64,000 bases of DNA, taken from positions 1,544,001 through 1,608,000 of the forward strand of contig NZ_CP118611.1 in NCBI RefSeq assembly GCF_028993555.1. The letters run 5' to 3'. This stretch comes from Ensifer adhaerens (GTDB taxonomy: Bacteria; Pseudomonadota; Alphaproteobacteria; Rhizobiales; Rhizobiaceae). Shown here in pieces: positions 44,097 through 52,757 of this stretch. The notes below the pieces were generated by a model. The model was given only the letters and a program-made list of their open reading frames with translations. It was not told where the DNA came from and made no database searches. A program made the position numbers and the translations under genes. Every line of letters begins with the position of its first letter. Within the stretch, counting starts at the first letter, position 1.

Positions 44097-45673
44097 GCGC
44101 TTGCCCCTGCGGCGGCACCGGTCATGGCCGCCCCCACCAACCCTATGTCGAAGGGCGCGCGGAACTCGCCATTCAGGCGTCCCGACAGCATCACCACGAC
44201 GCGATCCGATATGTCGAAGAGTTCGTCGAGATCCGACGAGATCAGCAGTATGGCCGCGCCACGGTCGCGCGCCTGCCGGAGCGCCTGCCAGACGAAGGCA
44301 GTGGCCCCGATGTCGAGGCCCCGCGTCGGCTGGGCCGCGATGATCAGCTTCGCATCGGGATCGATCTCCCGGGCAAGGATCACCTTCTGCGCATTGCCGC
44401 CTGAAAGCGACCCGGCCCTCTGCCCGGAACTGTTATAGTGCACGCTCCACGCCTTCAGCGACCGGTCGCAAGCGTCGCGGATCGAAGCCGGTCGGATGAG
44501 CTTGAGCAAACTCCCTTGCAGCAGTTCGCGCGCGCTCCAGTTCTGCCAGAGCGAACTGGTGAGGCTAAGCCCCTCCACGTTACGCTCGAACGGAATGATC
44601 CTGAGACCGACCTTGCGGCGTGCGGCAAGTGGCTGCCGGGTAACGTCGTGTCCGGTAAGATTGATCGAACCACCTTCAAGGTCTGCGAGGGCGGAGATCG
44701 CCCTTACCAGTGTTTTCTGTCCATTGCCTTCCACCCCGGCGATCCCCACGATCTCGCCCGGGTGGATCTCCAGATCGACGCCATCGAGGGCAATGCCCCC
44801 GCTATCGGACCGCGTGGAGACGGTCTTCATCGAAAGGATAGCCGGGCCGGTCGAATGGGCCGGCTGATCGGTATCCCCACGGACCGGTGATTTCGTTCCG
44901 ACCAAGGCATCGCGATCGTGCCGATCGAGCGTCTCGGCGATGGCCTCGCCGACGATGAGGTTCGCCAGACGCTCGCCTGAAACCTCAGCCACCGGAAGCG
45001 GTCCTTCGACCTTCCGGCCGCCCCGCAGAACCGTGACCGTGTCGGCGATGCCCAGAACCTCGCGGATCTTGTGCAGGATGAGGATCACCGTCACCCCACG
45101 TTCCTTGAGACGGCGAACGCGTGCGAACAGCATGTCGATGCCCGCCGGTGACAGGACCGCGGTCGGCTCGTCGAGAATGAGGACGCGCGCATCGGTAACC
45201 AGCGCCCGGGCGATCTCAATGCCTTGCTGCGTCTCGATCGGCAGGTCCCGGATCCGCCGGTTCAAGTCGACCCGGACGTCGAGCCCCGCAAGATGCGCCC
45301 GCCATTTTTCAGCAAGCCCCCTGCGGCTATAGATGCCGCCTTTACCCGTGGCGCCGAACTCCATGGTCTCGGCGACCGTAAAGGACGGTGGCAACGCAAA
45401 ACTCTGGTGGACGAGTTCCACGCCCGCGGCCCGGCTTTCACTGACCTGCCCCGTCCGGATGTCGTGTCCCATCACATTGACCGCGCCAGAGGTCGGCTGC
45501 ACGAGGCCGGCCGCAACGCGTGCGAAGGTGGTTTTGCCCGCACCGTTCTGACCGACGACCGCGTGGATCTGCCCGGGAGCGAAAGACGCTGAAACCTCCG
45601 ACAACGCCGTTACGTCTCCAAACTTGACGGTGACGCTCCGGCATTCGAGGGCCGATTTCGGGGAGTTGGACAT
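44093..45673 (-). CDS. ABC transporter ATP-binding protein, tandem domains (nucleoside/sugar type)
   Basis: The 526-residue protein has two ATPase halves. The first has Walker A GQNGAGKTT, a degenerate signature LPIETQQGIEIARAL and Walker B VLILDEPT. The second has a degenerate Walker A (GVEGNGQKT), signature LSGGNAQKV and LIIAAQPTRGLD. This asymmetry is typical of BmpA-associated NupO/YufO ATPases. ATG 45673 gives the family N terminus. It is separated from the binding-protein gene by a hairpin that may lower expression relative to it. Confidence 0.9.
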   Translation of the reverse strand: MSNSPKSALECRSVTVKFGDVTALSEVSASFAPGQIHAVVGQNGAGKTTFARVAAGLVQPTSGAVNVMGHDIRTGQVSESRAAGVELVHQSFALPPSFTVAETMEFGATGKGGIYSRRGLAEKWRAHLAGLDVRVDLNRRIRDLPIETQQGIEIARALVTDARVLILDEPTAVLSPAGIDMLFARVRRLKERGVTVILILHKIREVLGIADTVTVLRGGRKVEGPLPVAEVSGERLANLIVGEAIAETLDRHDRDALVGTKSPVRGDTDQPAHSTGPAILSMKTVSTRSDSGGIALDGVDLEIHPGEIVGIAGVEGNGQKTLVRAISALADLEGGSINLTGHDVTRQPLAARRKVGLRIIPFERNVEGLSLTSSLWQNWSARELLQGSLLKLIRPASIRDACDRSLKAWSVHYNSSGQRAGSLSGGNAQKVILAREIDPDAKLIIAAQPTRGLDIGATAFVWQALRQARDRGAAILLISSDLDELFDISDRVVVMLSGRLNGEFRAPFDIGLVGAAMTGAAAGASA

Positions 45674-45744
45674 GCTATGGTTCCCATCGAGTGCGGGAGG
45701 CTCGCGGCCGTCAACAGGGCTGGAAACGATCCGCGAGACCCCGG

Positions 45745-45770
45745 TGGGCCTTCCCCAGGGGGAAGGCCCA
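45745..45770. terminator. Hairpin between binding-protein and ATPase genes
   Basis: TGGGCCTTCCC (45745-45755) and GGGAAGGCCCA (45760-45770) form a perfect 11-bp stem with a 4-base loop in the 150-bp gap of the transporter operon. Such hairpins often protect or partly terminate the binding-protein transcript so that it exceeds the membrane subunits. Confidence 0.6.
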
Positions 45771-45823
45771 TGCGGACTGCTCCTCAAAACCTCGGGCTGG
45801 CCCGGCGAGCCAGCGCCGACGGC

Positions 45824-46885
45824 TCAGAGTGTCGTGTTGAAAGGAACCTTGATGGATCCATCCAGGATGCCGACACGAACCTTGTCGACCTCGACAAGCG
45901 CTTCCTTCGCCTTGGCATTCAGATCCGCCGGCCCCTGTTCGGAAAAGACCGGCGAGAGGATGAAATCGATGACGCCTGTGCCAAGGCCCGTATGCTCGTG
46001 CACGCCGCCCTTCCAGTCAGGCCCGACCACCTTGGAAGCTTCGTTGTAGAGCGAAACGCCGAAGTCCAGGCTGACGATCGAGATGAGTGACTTCGGTCCG
46101 AGTTCATACTGTCCCGGCGCAAGGCAGCTCACCATGCGGCCTTCCTTTTCGTTGGCCGCGGCAATGATGCCGCCGTCGGTGGCTGCGGCATCGGTCTGGA
46201 TGTAGTCGATGCCGTCATTGTACATCTGGGTAGCGATTTCCTGCCCCTTTGCAGGGTCCTGGAACGAGCCTGCGAAGGCGGCCACGACGGAGGCATCCGG
46301 CCGAACGGAATGCACGCCGGCCTTGAACGCGTTGAAGTCTGCGTTGAGCGGCGGAATCGAGACGCCGCCGATGAAGCCGGTCTTGCCGGTCGACGTCATC
46401 CTGGCCGCAAAGACGCCCGAGAGATAGCAACCAAGATAGTAGTCATAGGAAACGGTCGTAACGTTCGGGATTGCCGGCTCGAAGGGGTCGCCGAAGAGCT
46501 GGATCCACTTGGTATTGGGGTAGGATGGGGCCAGCGCCTTGAAGGGCTCGGCCACTTCGTTGAAGGTCGAGACGATGATGGCCGCGCCCGCATCGCCCAG
46601 CGTGCGGTAGACGGTCTCGTAGGTCGCCGGATCCTGCGCGTAGATGGCGCGGTATTCGAAACCCTTTTCTTCCGAAAGCTGCTTGAGCTTGGCGATCATC
46701 TGGTCCACGGGACCATTGTCGCCTGCAGCCTGTGTGTGCACCAGCGCGACCAGCCCTCCGGACGCGCGGGCGAATTCGGGTACGACACTCGCCGCAAAAC
46801 CCAGCGCCGCGGCGCCGGCGCTCACCTGCAGGAATGTCCGACGCTGCATCATATGCTGTGCACTGTTCCCAGTCTTGTCTGTCAT
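45824..46885 (-). CDS. BmpA-family substrate-binding protein of ABC importer
   Basis: The 353-residue protein has a twin-arginine-like leader (QRRTFLQVSAGAAALGFAASV) and then the Med/BMP fold, with GCYLSGVFAARMTSTGKTGFIGG in the centre. BMP proteins bind purine nucleosides or bases in the periplasm. AAGGGAAC precedes the ATG at 46885. The following ATPase and two permeases complete the importer. Confidence 0.88.
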   Translation of the reverse strand: MTDKTGNSAQHMMQRRTFLQVSAGAAALGFAASVVPEFARASGGLVALVHTQAAGDNGPVDQMIAKLKQLSEEKGFEYRAIYAQDPATYETVYRTLGDAGAAIIVSTFNEVAEPFKALAPSYPNTKWIQLFGDPFEPAIPNVTTVSYDYYLGCYLSGVFAARMTSTGKTGFIGGVSIPPLNADFNAFKAGVHSVRPDASVVAAFAGSFQDPAKGQEIATQMYNDGIDYIQTDAAATDGGIIAAANEKEGRMVSCLAPGQYELGPKSLISIVSLDFGVSLYNEASKVVGPDWKGGVHEHTGLGTGVIDFILSPVFSEQGPADLNAKAKEALVEVDKVRVGILDGSIKVPFNTTL

Positions 46886-46958
46886 GATTGTTCCCTTTTA
46901 TCTTGTCGTTTCTCATGCGCATGTCAGGGCGCAGGCGGTTCTGTGCGCCACTCCCGCC

Positions 46959-47279
46959 TCAAAGCGGCGGCGAATAGGAGGCCGGATTCATGATCATCAC
47001 CTCCTGCTTCTGGATCGCGTCCAGTGCCCAGACTTCGGAGATGAATTTCTGCCAGTCCGGGTCCGCATACATGGCCGTGCGCCGCGCTTCGCGATCAGCG
47101 AGGCTGTCGTAGGCCCACATCAGAACGGTGGTGTGAAGCGTCCCCAGCTCCGACGCATAGAGACCGACGAACGTGTTGAGATGGCGCTTCTGCACGGGCA
47201 GGCCGTCGGCCTCGTACTTCTTCATCCATTTGTCGACCGTGCCGGGCTTGAAGGTGTAGGTGCGGTGTTCAAGGATCAT
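46959..47279 (-). CDS. NIPSNAP-family protein
   Basis: The 106-residue protein has the NIPSNAP opening MILEHRTYTFKPGTVDKWM and the ferredoxin-like LMWAYDSLADREARRTAM segment. The fold is a small dimeric alpha/beta barrel; function is usually unknown, sometimes linked to monooxygenase-like or aldehyde chemistry. It lies 11 bp after the GMC oxidase gene and 73 bp before the binding-protein gene in the same operon. Confidence 0.82.
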   Translation of the reverse strand: MILEHRTYTFKPGTVDKWMKKYEADGLPVQKRHLNTFVGLYASELGTLHTTVLMWAYDSLADREARRTAMYADPDWQKFISEVWALDAIQKQEVMIMNPASYSPPL

Positions 47280-47290
47280 CGCTTTGCTCC

Positions 47291-48916
47291 CTATGCGTTC
47301 AGGATGAATTCGGCGCATTTCTCGCCGATCATGATGGCTGGCGCGTTGGTGTTGCCACTTGAGATGATTGGCATGACCGAGGCGTCCGCGACGCGCAGCC
47401 CTTCAATGCCGCGCACCTTGAGCCGCGCATCCACCACGGCCATGGGGTCATTGCCCATCTTGGCGGTTCCAACCGGGTGGAAGGTCGTCATGGCGGTCGC
47501 CCGCAGCCAGCTCGTCAAAGCGGCATCGTCGAGCGCTTCCGGTCCCGGTGCCAGTTCCTTGCCGCGATAGCGGTCGAAAGCCTTCTGACCGACGATGTCC
47601 CGGGTCAACCGAATGGCATCGATCATCGTGCGGACGTCGAAATCGTCACGGAGGTAGTTGGCCTGGATCTTCGGCTTCTCCGTCGCGTTCGCCGAGCGCA
47701 GCGTGATCTCGCCGCGGCTCACCGGATTGACGGGGCCGACGCGGATCGTAAATCCGTGGTTCGCCTCCACAGCCTGCTTCTTCCTAAAAGGGTTGGGGAA
47801 GTGCAGGTTGGCCGTCTTTTCCAGCGCCGGCATGAAGTGCAGCTGTATGTCGGGCGCAACCAGGCCATCGTTCGAGCGGATGAAGGCACCGGCCTCATAG
47901 GGGAACGTCGTAGTGACGCCCTCGCCGAACAGCATGCCCTGGGCAACGGCCGGGATCAGCTTGTCCGCCCGCAGGTCGCTGAACAGCGTGATCGGTTCCC
48001 GGCACTCCCAGCTCATGACGCAGTCGACATGGTCCTGGAGGTTCTTGCCGACGCCCGGCAGATCCAGCACCGGCGCGATGCCGAGCGCCCGGAGTTCGTC
48101 TGCCGGCCCGATGCCGGACAGAAGCAGCGCCTTGGGAGAATTGACCACCCCTGAGGAGAGGATCACCTCTCGCCCCGCACGTGCGCGCCCCAACACGCCG
48201 TCCTTCAGATATTCGACGCCACACGCCCGATCGCCTTCGATGATCAGACGCATGAGCTCCGCCCCCGTCAACACCGTAAGGTTCTTGCGGCCGAGTGCCG
48301 GACGCAGGAACGCCCATGACGTGGACCAGCGCTTTCCTTTGCGGATGGTGAAGTCGTAGCGGCCAAAGCCTTCTTGCGTTTCCCCGTTAAAGTCATCGTT
48401 GGCCGGATAGCCGGCCTGGACGCCCGCCTCGCAGAACACGTCCATCAGCGGATTGTGACCACGGGCCCGGCAAACGGTGAGTTCCCCGTCGCCACTGTGG
48501 AACGCATCCTTGCGCTGAACATGCGTTTCGGAGCGTCGGAATGCCGGCAGCACTTCATCATAGGACCAACCGGGCAGCCCAAGCTGCGACCAGCGATCAT
48601 AGTCATGGCGATTACCGCGCACATAGATCATGCCGTTGATGGTAGAGGTGCCGCCCAGCACCTTGCCGCGCGGCCAATAGAGCGAACGGCCATTCAGATA
48701 AGGCTCGGGCTCGGTGTGATAGTGCCAATTGTAAATGCCCGAATGGAACAGCTTGCCCATTAGCATCGGCAGCCGGAAGAGCGGATTGCGATCCTTGCCG
48801 CCGGCCTCGATCAAAAGCACGCGGTTTGCCGGGTTTTTCGACAGACGGTTCGCAAGGACACAACCGGCCGAGCCCGCCCCAACAACGATGAAATCATATT
48901 CCGGGTTACGCGCCAT
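47291..48916 (-). CDS. GMC-family oxidoreductase
   Basis: The 541-residue flavoprotein has [18 protein letters not shown] at the N terminus, the PRGKVLGGTSTINGMIYVRG signature, a catalytic His in MTTFHPVGTAKMG and the SGNTNAPAIMIGEK end. It oxidises an alcohol, substrate unknown. It is about as distant from the GMC at 26625 as family members usually are, so it is not a recent duplicate. It starts 3 bp after the glycosylase-like gene and is co-transcribed with NIPSNAP and transporter genes. Confidence 0.86.
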   Translation of the reverse strand: MARNPEYDFIVVGAGSAGCVLANRLSKNPANRVLLIEAGGKDRNPLFRLPMLMGKLFHSGIYNWHYHTEPEPYLNGRSLYWPRGKVLGGTSTINGMIYVRGNRHDYDRWSQLGLPGWSYDEVLPAFRRSETHVQRKDAFHSGDGELTVCRARGHNPLMDVFCEAGVQAGYPANDDFNGETQEGFGRYDFTIRKGKRWSTSWAFLRPALGRKNLTVLTGAELMRLIIEGDRACGVEYLKDGVLGRARAGREVILSSGVVNSPKALLLSGIGPADELRALGIAPVLDLPGVGKNLQDHVDCVMSWECREPITLFSDLRADKLIPAVAQGMLFGEGVTTTFPYEAGAFIRSNDGLVAPDIQLHFMPALEKTANLHFPNPFRKKQAVEANHGFTIRVGPVNPVSRGEITLRSANATEKPKIQANYLRDDFDVRTMIDAIRLTRDIVGQKAFDRYRGKELAPGPEALDDAALTSWLRATAMTTFHPVGTAKMGNDPMAVVDARLKVRGIEGLRVADASVMPIISSGNTNAPAIMIGEKCAEFILNA

Positions 48917-48919
48917 GGT

Positions 48920-49771
48920 TCACCACGCGACGGGCCGGCCGCCCATCGCCTCCAGATAAGAATTGCAGAGAAGGAACGGATTTTCCCGGCCGAGCACCTT
49001 GTCGGCAAAGGCGGGATGCTCGCGCTGGACATAGGCGACATGGCCCCTGCATCCCTCGACAATCCCGACTTCGGAGAAAATGTCGGCTGCAGCTGCACCA
49101 AAACCCAAGAGGACGACAGGCTTGTCTCGCGCGACAAGCATTTCGACCACGCGCAAAATCAACGGCCGCCAGAAGGACAGATGCCCGCGCGACTGGTGCG
49201 GATCGATATCGACGCGGAAACGAGAAAGCGTCAGCGAAGCATTGAGCAGCAGTACACCCTCCCCAACCCAACGGTCGGCGATCAGGTTCGGCGCCTCGAA
49301 GGAACTGGTGGGATCGCACAGCAGCTGCCGCACATCCGGCCACCGGCCGAAATCACGCGCAAGATCTTCGTCGCCAAGGCGTGCGGCCGCAATCAGCTGC
49401 ATGTAGGCGCGAATGCTCTTCGAGAACATCTTGTCCAGCTCACCCCATGCAGCCAGATTTCCGGCCTCGAAGGCTCGCCCCGTCGCAAAACCCGGCTCGG
49501 GATAAGGATCCTGGCCAAGGACCAGACAGCGAACGCCCTCGGGCGCAACTCCGTCGAACGCCGCCAGGGCGTGCGCGCCTCTTGGCTGACCCGGAAAGGT
49601 CCTGCCGCGGCGCGCCGGGAAGATCGGCTCCCACGGCTCCAGCTCGAGGCCCGCATCGATACGGCTGAAATCGTCGCCGATGGCGCCAAGCGCATCGCGC
49701 CATGCATGCGGGAGGTCACCCTCCCAGCCTGCAAACGTCTCCGCCATCGCGTCTCTCAAGCGCATCGGCAT
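48920..49771 (-). CDS. Uracil-DNA glycosylase (Ung family) paralogue
   Basis: The 283-residue protein has the water-activating motif LGQDPYPEP (Ung: GQDPYH) and LLLNASLT, and a C-terminal REHPAF histidine segment in place of HPSPLS. These are the motifs of family-1-type glycosylases that remove uracil from DNA. It is longer than typical Ung (about 225-230 residues). ATG 49771 follows GGGGAG; a second start is at 49792. Unusually for a repair gene, it is the first gene of a nucleobase-uptake operon facing a RutR-like regulator. Confidence 0.8.
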   Translation of the reverse strand: MPMRLRDAMAETFAGWEGDLPHAWRDALGAIGDDFSRIDAGLELEPWEPIFPARRGRTFPGQPRGAHALAAFDGVAPEGVRCLVLGQDPYPEPGFATGRAFEAGNLAAWGELDKMFSKSIRAYMQLIAAARLGDEDLARDFGRWPDVRQLLCDPTSSFEAPNLIADRWVGEGVLLLNASLTLSRFRVDIDPHQSRGHLSFWRPLILRVVEMLVARDKPVVLLGFGAAAADIFSEVGIVEGCRGHVAYVQREHPAFADKVLGRENPFLLCNSYLEAMGGRPVAW

Positions 49772-49815
49772 TACGGCTCCCCTTCCGTTCATTGACGACG
49801 AGACTAGACAAAAGC

Positions 49816-49884
49816 TGACCAAAGTGTCAACTTTCAAAACACAAAAAATGACGACTCGGTCAAGTTTTTCTGACTCAATCGTCA
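49816..49884. promoter_or_regulatory. Three TGAC-N6-GTCA operators for the RutR-like regulator
   Basis: Exact TGAC-N6-GTCA sites occur at 49816-49829, 49849-49862 and 49871-49884, centres 33 and 22 bp apart. The known RutR consensus, TTGACCANNTGGTCAA, has the same TGAC-N6-GTCA core (recalled). They lie between the divergent Ung-like operon and the rutR-like gene, so both are probably controlled from here. Confidence 0.82.
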
Positions 49885-49999
49885 ACTTTCTGGCGAAGCT
49901 CGATACGCTTGCATTTCGCTGGAAAACGCGGCAATTGCGAAAGCAGTCCCGCCACCACGCACGATTGCCTGGTAAGAAGCGAGATGGAGGCGAAACCAT

Positions 50000-50632
50000 A
50001 TGGCAAGGGCAGCACGAGATCCCGAAGAGCGCATCCGCGAACGCAATATGCGGCTCATCATCAAGGCCGGGATCGAAATCTTCGCCCGCAAGGGCTTCGA
50101 CGGCACGCGCATCGCCGAGATTGCCGAGGCTTCGGGCCTGCCCAAGGCAAATGTCTACTACTATTTCTCGTCCAAGGAGGAGATCTACACCGCCATCATC
50201 GCGCATCTGCTCGCCAGCTGGGACGATGCACTGAAATACATTTCGCCGGAGCGGGAGCCCGCGGAAGCGTTCGAGCTCTACATCAAGGCGAAGCTGGAAT
50301 ACACGCGCAAGAACATGGCAGAGTCCCGGCTCTTCGCCAGCGAGATCATTCAGGGTGCCCGCTTCCTGTCCAGGAAGGATCGAGAGCACATCCGCCAGGT
50401 CACGGACGCCCATGTCGCCGTGGTCGAGGGCTGGATCGCCGCCGGCAAGATGCTGCCGGTCGATCCGCGCCATCTTTTTATCATGCTCTGGGCATCGACG
50501 CAGTTTTATTCGGACTTCGAACCGGTCGCCGTCGATGCGCTCAGAAAGCCTCGTTTGAAAGCCGACGACTACGAGAAGGCGGCGGCCACGATCACCGAGA
50601 CGATCCTGAGAGGCATCCTCCGGCAGCCCTGA
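50000..50632 (+). CDS. RutR-like TetR-family regulator
   Basis: The 210-residue protein closely follows E. coli RutR: a TetR helix-turn-helix (GFDGTRIAEIAEASGLPKANVYYYF), the ligand-domain KLEYTR...SRLFASEIIQGA stretch and the late DPRHLFIMLWASTQFYSDF. RutR senses uracil and controls pyrimidine and purine genes. GGAGG precedes the ATG. Three matching operators in the divergent promoter region support control of the Ung-like/GMC/NIPSNAP/BmpA-importer operon and itself. Confidence 0.88.
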   Translation: MARAARDPEERIRERNMRLIIKAGIEIFARKGFDGTRIAEIAEASGLPKANVYYYFSSKEEIYTAIIAHLLASWDDALKYISPEREPAEAFELYIKAKLEYTRKNMAESRLFASEIIQGARFLSRKDREHIRQVTDAHVAVVEGWIAAGKMLPVDPRHLFIMLWASTQFYSDFEPVAVDALRKPRLKADDYEKAAATITETILRGILRQP

Positions 50633-50772
50633 ACTGGACCGGCGCAGAGGGCATCGTGAGCACGCCCGCAAGTTCGCGCCGCCGAATGGTCGGGCTCGCT
50701 TCAGGGCTGGCACGTTCCAGGAAACTTGCCCCCTGAGACAACATCCATCACCTTCGAAGCAGCGGCCAGACG

Positions 50773-50787
50773 TTGCCTTTTTGGCAA
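50773..50787. promoter_or_regulatory. Palindrome TTGCC-TTTTT-GGCAA upstream of ferredoxin
   Basis: A perfect 5-bp-arm palindrome with the LysR T-N11-A geometry lies 84 bp upstream of the ferredoxin ATG. The same TTGCC-N5-GGCAA word occurs at 59871-59885 and 59907-59921. Confidence 0.55.
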
Positions 50788-50871
50788 TCGACCTTGCGAA
50801 TATCTGTGCTTCTTCGGCAAGGGAAACTCTGAATAATTGGCCGTGCAAGCAACTCTTCAGAGACCAGCAAG

Positions 50872-51210
50872 ATGGCCTATGTCATTACCGAACCCTGCAT
50901 CGACGTGAAGGATGGCGACTGCACCGCGGCCTGCCCCGTGGACTGCATCTACGAAGGTGGCCGTACCTTCTACATCCACCCGGACGAATGCATAAATTGC
51001 GGGCTCTGTCTTTCGATCTGTCCCGTCGATGCCATTGTCTGGGATCAGGAGATACCGGACAGCCAGCGCCATTTTATCGCTGTGAACAAGGAGTTCTTCG
51101 GACCCGACGTCACCGGAATGGGCTCACCGGGCGGCTGGAGCAAGGAGTGTTCCACGGCACAGGACCACCCATTCGTTGCAGCCTTCGAGAAAGCGGCGGC
51201 GATAGTGTAG
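50872..51210 (+). CDS. fdxA: Seven-iron ferredoxin (FdxA-type)
   Basis: The 112-residue protein binds a [3Fe-4S] cluster through cysteines of CIDVKDGDCTAACPVDC and a [4Fe-4S] cluster through CINCGLCLSICP. The C-terminal extension (residues about 68-112) is typical of FdxA. It transfers electrons to an unknown partner, possibly an oxygenase or reductase of the adjacent catabolic genes. The ribosome-binding site is weak. It converges on the amidohydrolase at 51360. Confidence 0.9.
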   Translation: MAYVITEPCIDVKDGDCTAACPVDCIYEGGRTFYIHPDECINCGLCLSICPVDAIVWDQEIPDSQRHFIAVNKEFFGPDVTGMGSPGGWSKECSTAQDHPFVAAFEKAAAIV

Positions 51211-51359
51211 CAAGTCCTGATCGACAGAAGCCTGGCGGCCGTCCCACAGCGCCCAAGCGGGCCACCCGCGCGGCCGAGAGCACCGAGCCTCCAAGCTGGC
51301 GGAAGGCCGCCTTCAGCGCGGCCTTGCACACCACAGAGATACCGGCGCGTCGCCGCGGT

Positions 51360-52757
51360 TCACCAGTCGGAATAATAGGCCCGCGTTGCCGCGGCCAGCT
51401 TGGTCACCCGCCTGCGCTCAGCAGTCAGCCGAGGAAGGTCCGCACGCGCCTGCCGCAAAAGTTCGGCCCGGGCCCCTTCGAAATCGACCTGGGTCAGCCT
51501 CCCACCGCGCATGATCTCCTGTCCGCCGACATAGAGCCCCTTCGCGTGCGCCGCCGTCATCCGGGTGAGCAGAACCTCGGCCTCGTCCAGATCGTCCATC
51601 AGGCTGTCGGCAATCAGTGCACCGTAATCCACAAGCACGAGATCTTCGTTCGCTGGCGCATTCACAACCTTAGAGCCGACATGGATTGCGGCATCGAAGA
51701 CGCGTCCGGCCGTGAAGGTCCGCGACAAGCCGCGGCCACCATGCAGCAGATGGGCAAGGCGCAGTTCGCGCCAAAGATCCTGGTCGTCGTCAAACCCCGT
51801 TCCGTCGAGGCCGAAAGCGAAAGCGGGTCCGCTTGCCGGAATGGCAGCCACAGGCGCCACACCGGAACGCAGACGCAAATTCGCCGACGGGTTCGAAACG
51901 AGTTGCACACCCCGCGCAGCCAGCAGTTCCAACTCGTCCGGCCGCAGTTGAACGCCATGGGCAACGGCAAGGCGCGGCGAAAGGAAGCCGATATCGTCGA
52001 GATATCGAACAACCCCTTGCGGGAAGCGCCGGTCCAGCCACGACCTCTGCCTTGGGCTCTCGAGCAGATGCATGTGGATGCGCCGGCCCGTTGCGTGAGA
52101 GGCCTCGGCGATGGCTTCGAGCAGTGCATCGGAGCACCATTGCGGCCCGATCGGACCATACTGGACATCGATCAGCGGGCTGGCATTGGCTGCAGCGACC
52201 GCATCGGCCGCCGAAATCTGGACCGAAGGCGACGCGTATTGCGGGATCGAGGCACTGAGCTCATCCCAATCTGCCGAGGCGAGATACGGCCGCAATCGCT
52301 CAGGCCCGCCGTCATAGGCCCACGGATCGTAGTTAAGAAGCGGACAGGAAAGCGCGAGCCTTATGCCCACGTCGCGCGCTGCACGCATGACGGCGCCCGC
52401 CTCGTCGACGAGACGGTCGACGTTCAGCGAATTGTGGCAGTGCATGGTCGCGCCGACGCCCGTTTGCGCCAGCCGGGAGAATGCGACAAGCGCTTCCAGA
52501 TAGGGGTCGGTTCGCGGGCGAAGCCGAAGTCCAGGTATCCACACTTCCAGGGCATCGTCGACGTTGCCGAAATCGAGCGTGCGGATGCCATAGCCGTGGT
52601 CATGGGCGTTGACGGGCGGCTGCATCAACAGTGCATTGGCCGGGATCGTTGCCGAGGAGACACCGTCAGGCAGATGCAGCAAGAGGTTTGGCTCGCGCCT
52701 TGCGGCCTCGTGGCCAGGACGCAAGAGAAGTCGCCCGGGAATGGATGCTGCGCTCAA
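51360..52757 (-). CDS. Amidohydrolase (ATZ/TRZ-like), TTG start overlapping the LysR stop
   Basis: The 465-residue protein has NAHDHGYG (HxH), HMHLLESPRQ, VAHGVQLRPDE and GLDGTGFDDDQ, the metal-dependent amidohydrolase pattern. The N-terminal beta-sandwich strands precede the HxH, so the start must lie near TTG 52757, which overlaps the stop of the LysR gene (TTGA). The LysR regulator and the enzyme are thus translationally coupled on one transcript. The substrate is unknown; nitrogen heterocycles are common for the group. Confidence 0.8.
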   Translation of the reverse strand: MSAASIPGRLLLRPGHEAARREPNLLLHLPDGVSSATIPANALLMQPPVNAHDHGYGIRTLDFGNVDDALEVWIPGLRLRPRTDPYLEALVAFSRLAQTGVGATMHCHNSLNVDRLVDEAGAVMRAARDVGIRLALSCPLLNYDPWAYDGGPERLRPYLASADWDELSASIPQYASPSVQISAADAVAAANASPLIDVQYGPIGPQWCSDALLEAIAEASHATGRRIHMHLLESPRQRSWLDRRFPQGVVRYLDDIGFLSPRLAVAHGVQLRPDELELLAARGVQLVSNPSANLRLRSGVAPVAAIPASGPAFAFGLDGTGFDDDQDLWRELRLAHLLHGGRGLSRTFTAGRVFDAAIHVGSKVVNAPANEDLVLVDYGALIADSLMDDLDEAEVLLTRMTAAHAKGLYVGGQEIMRGGRLTQVDFEGARAELLRQARADLPRLTAERRRVTKLAAATRAYYSDW

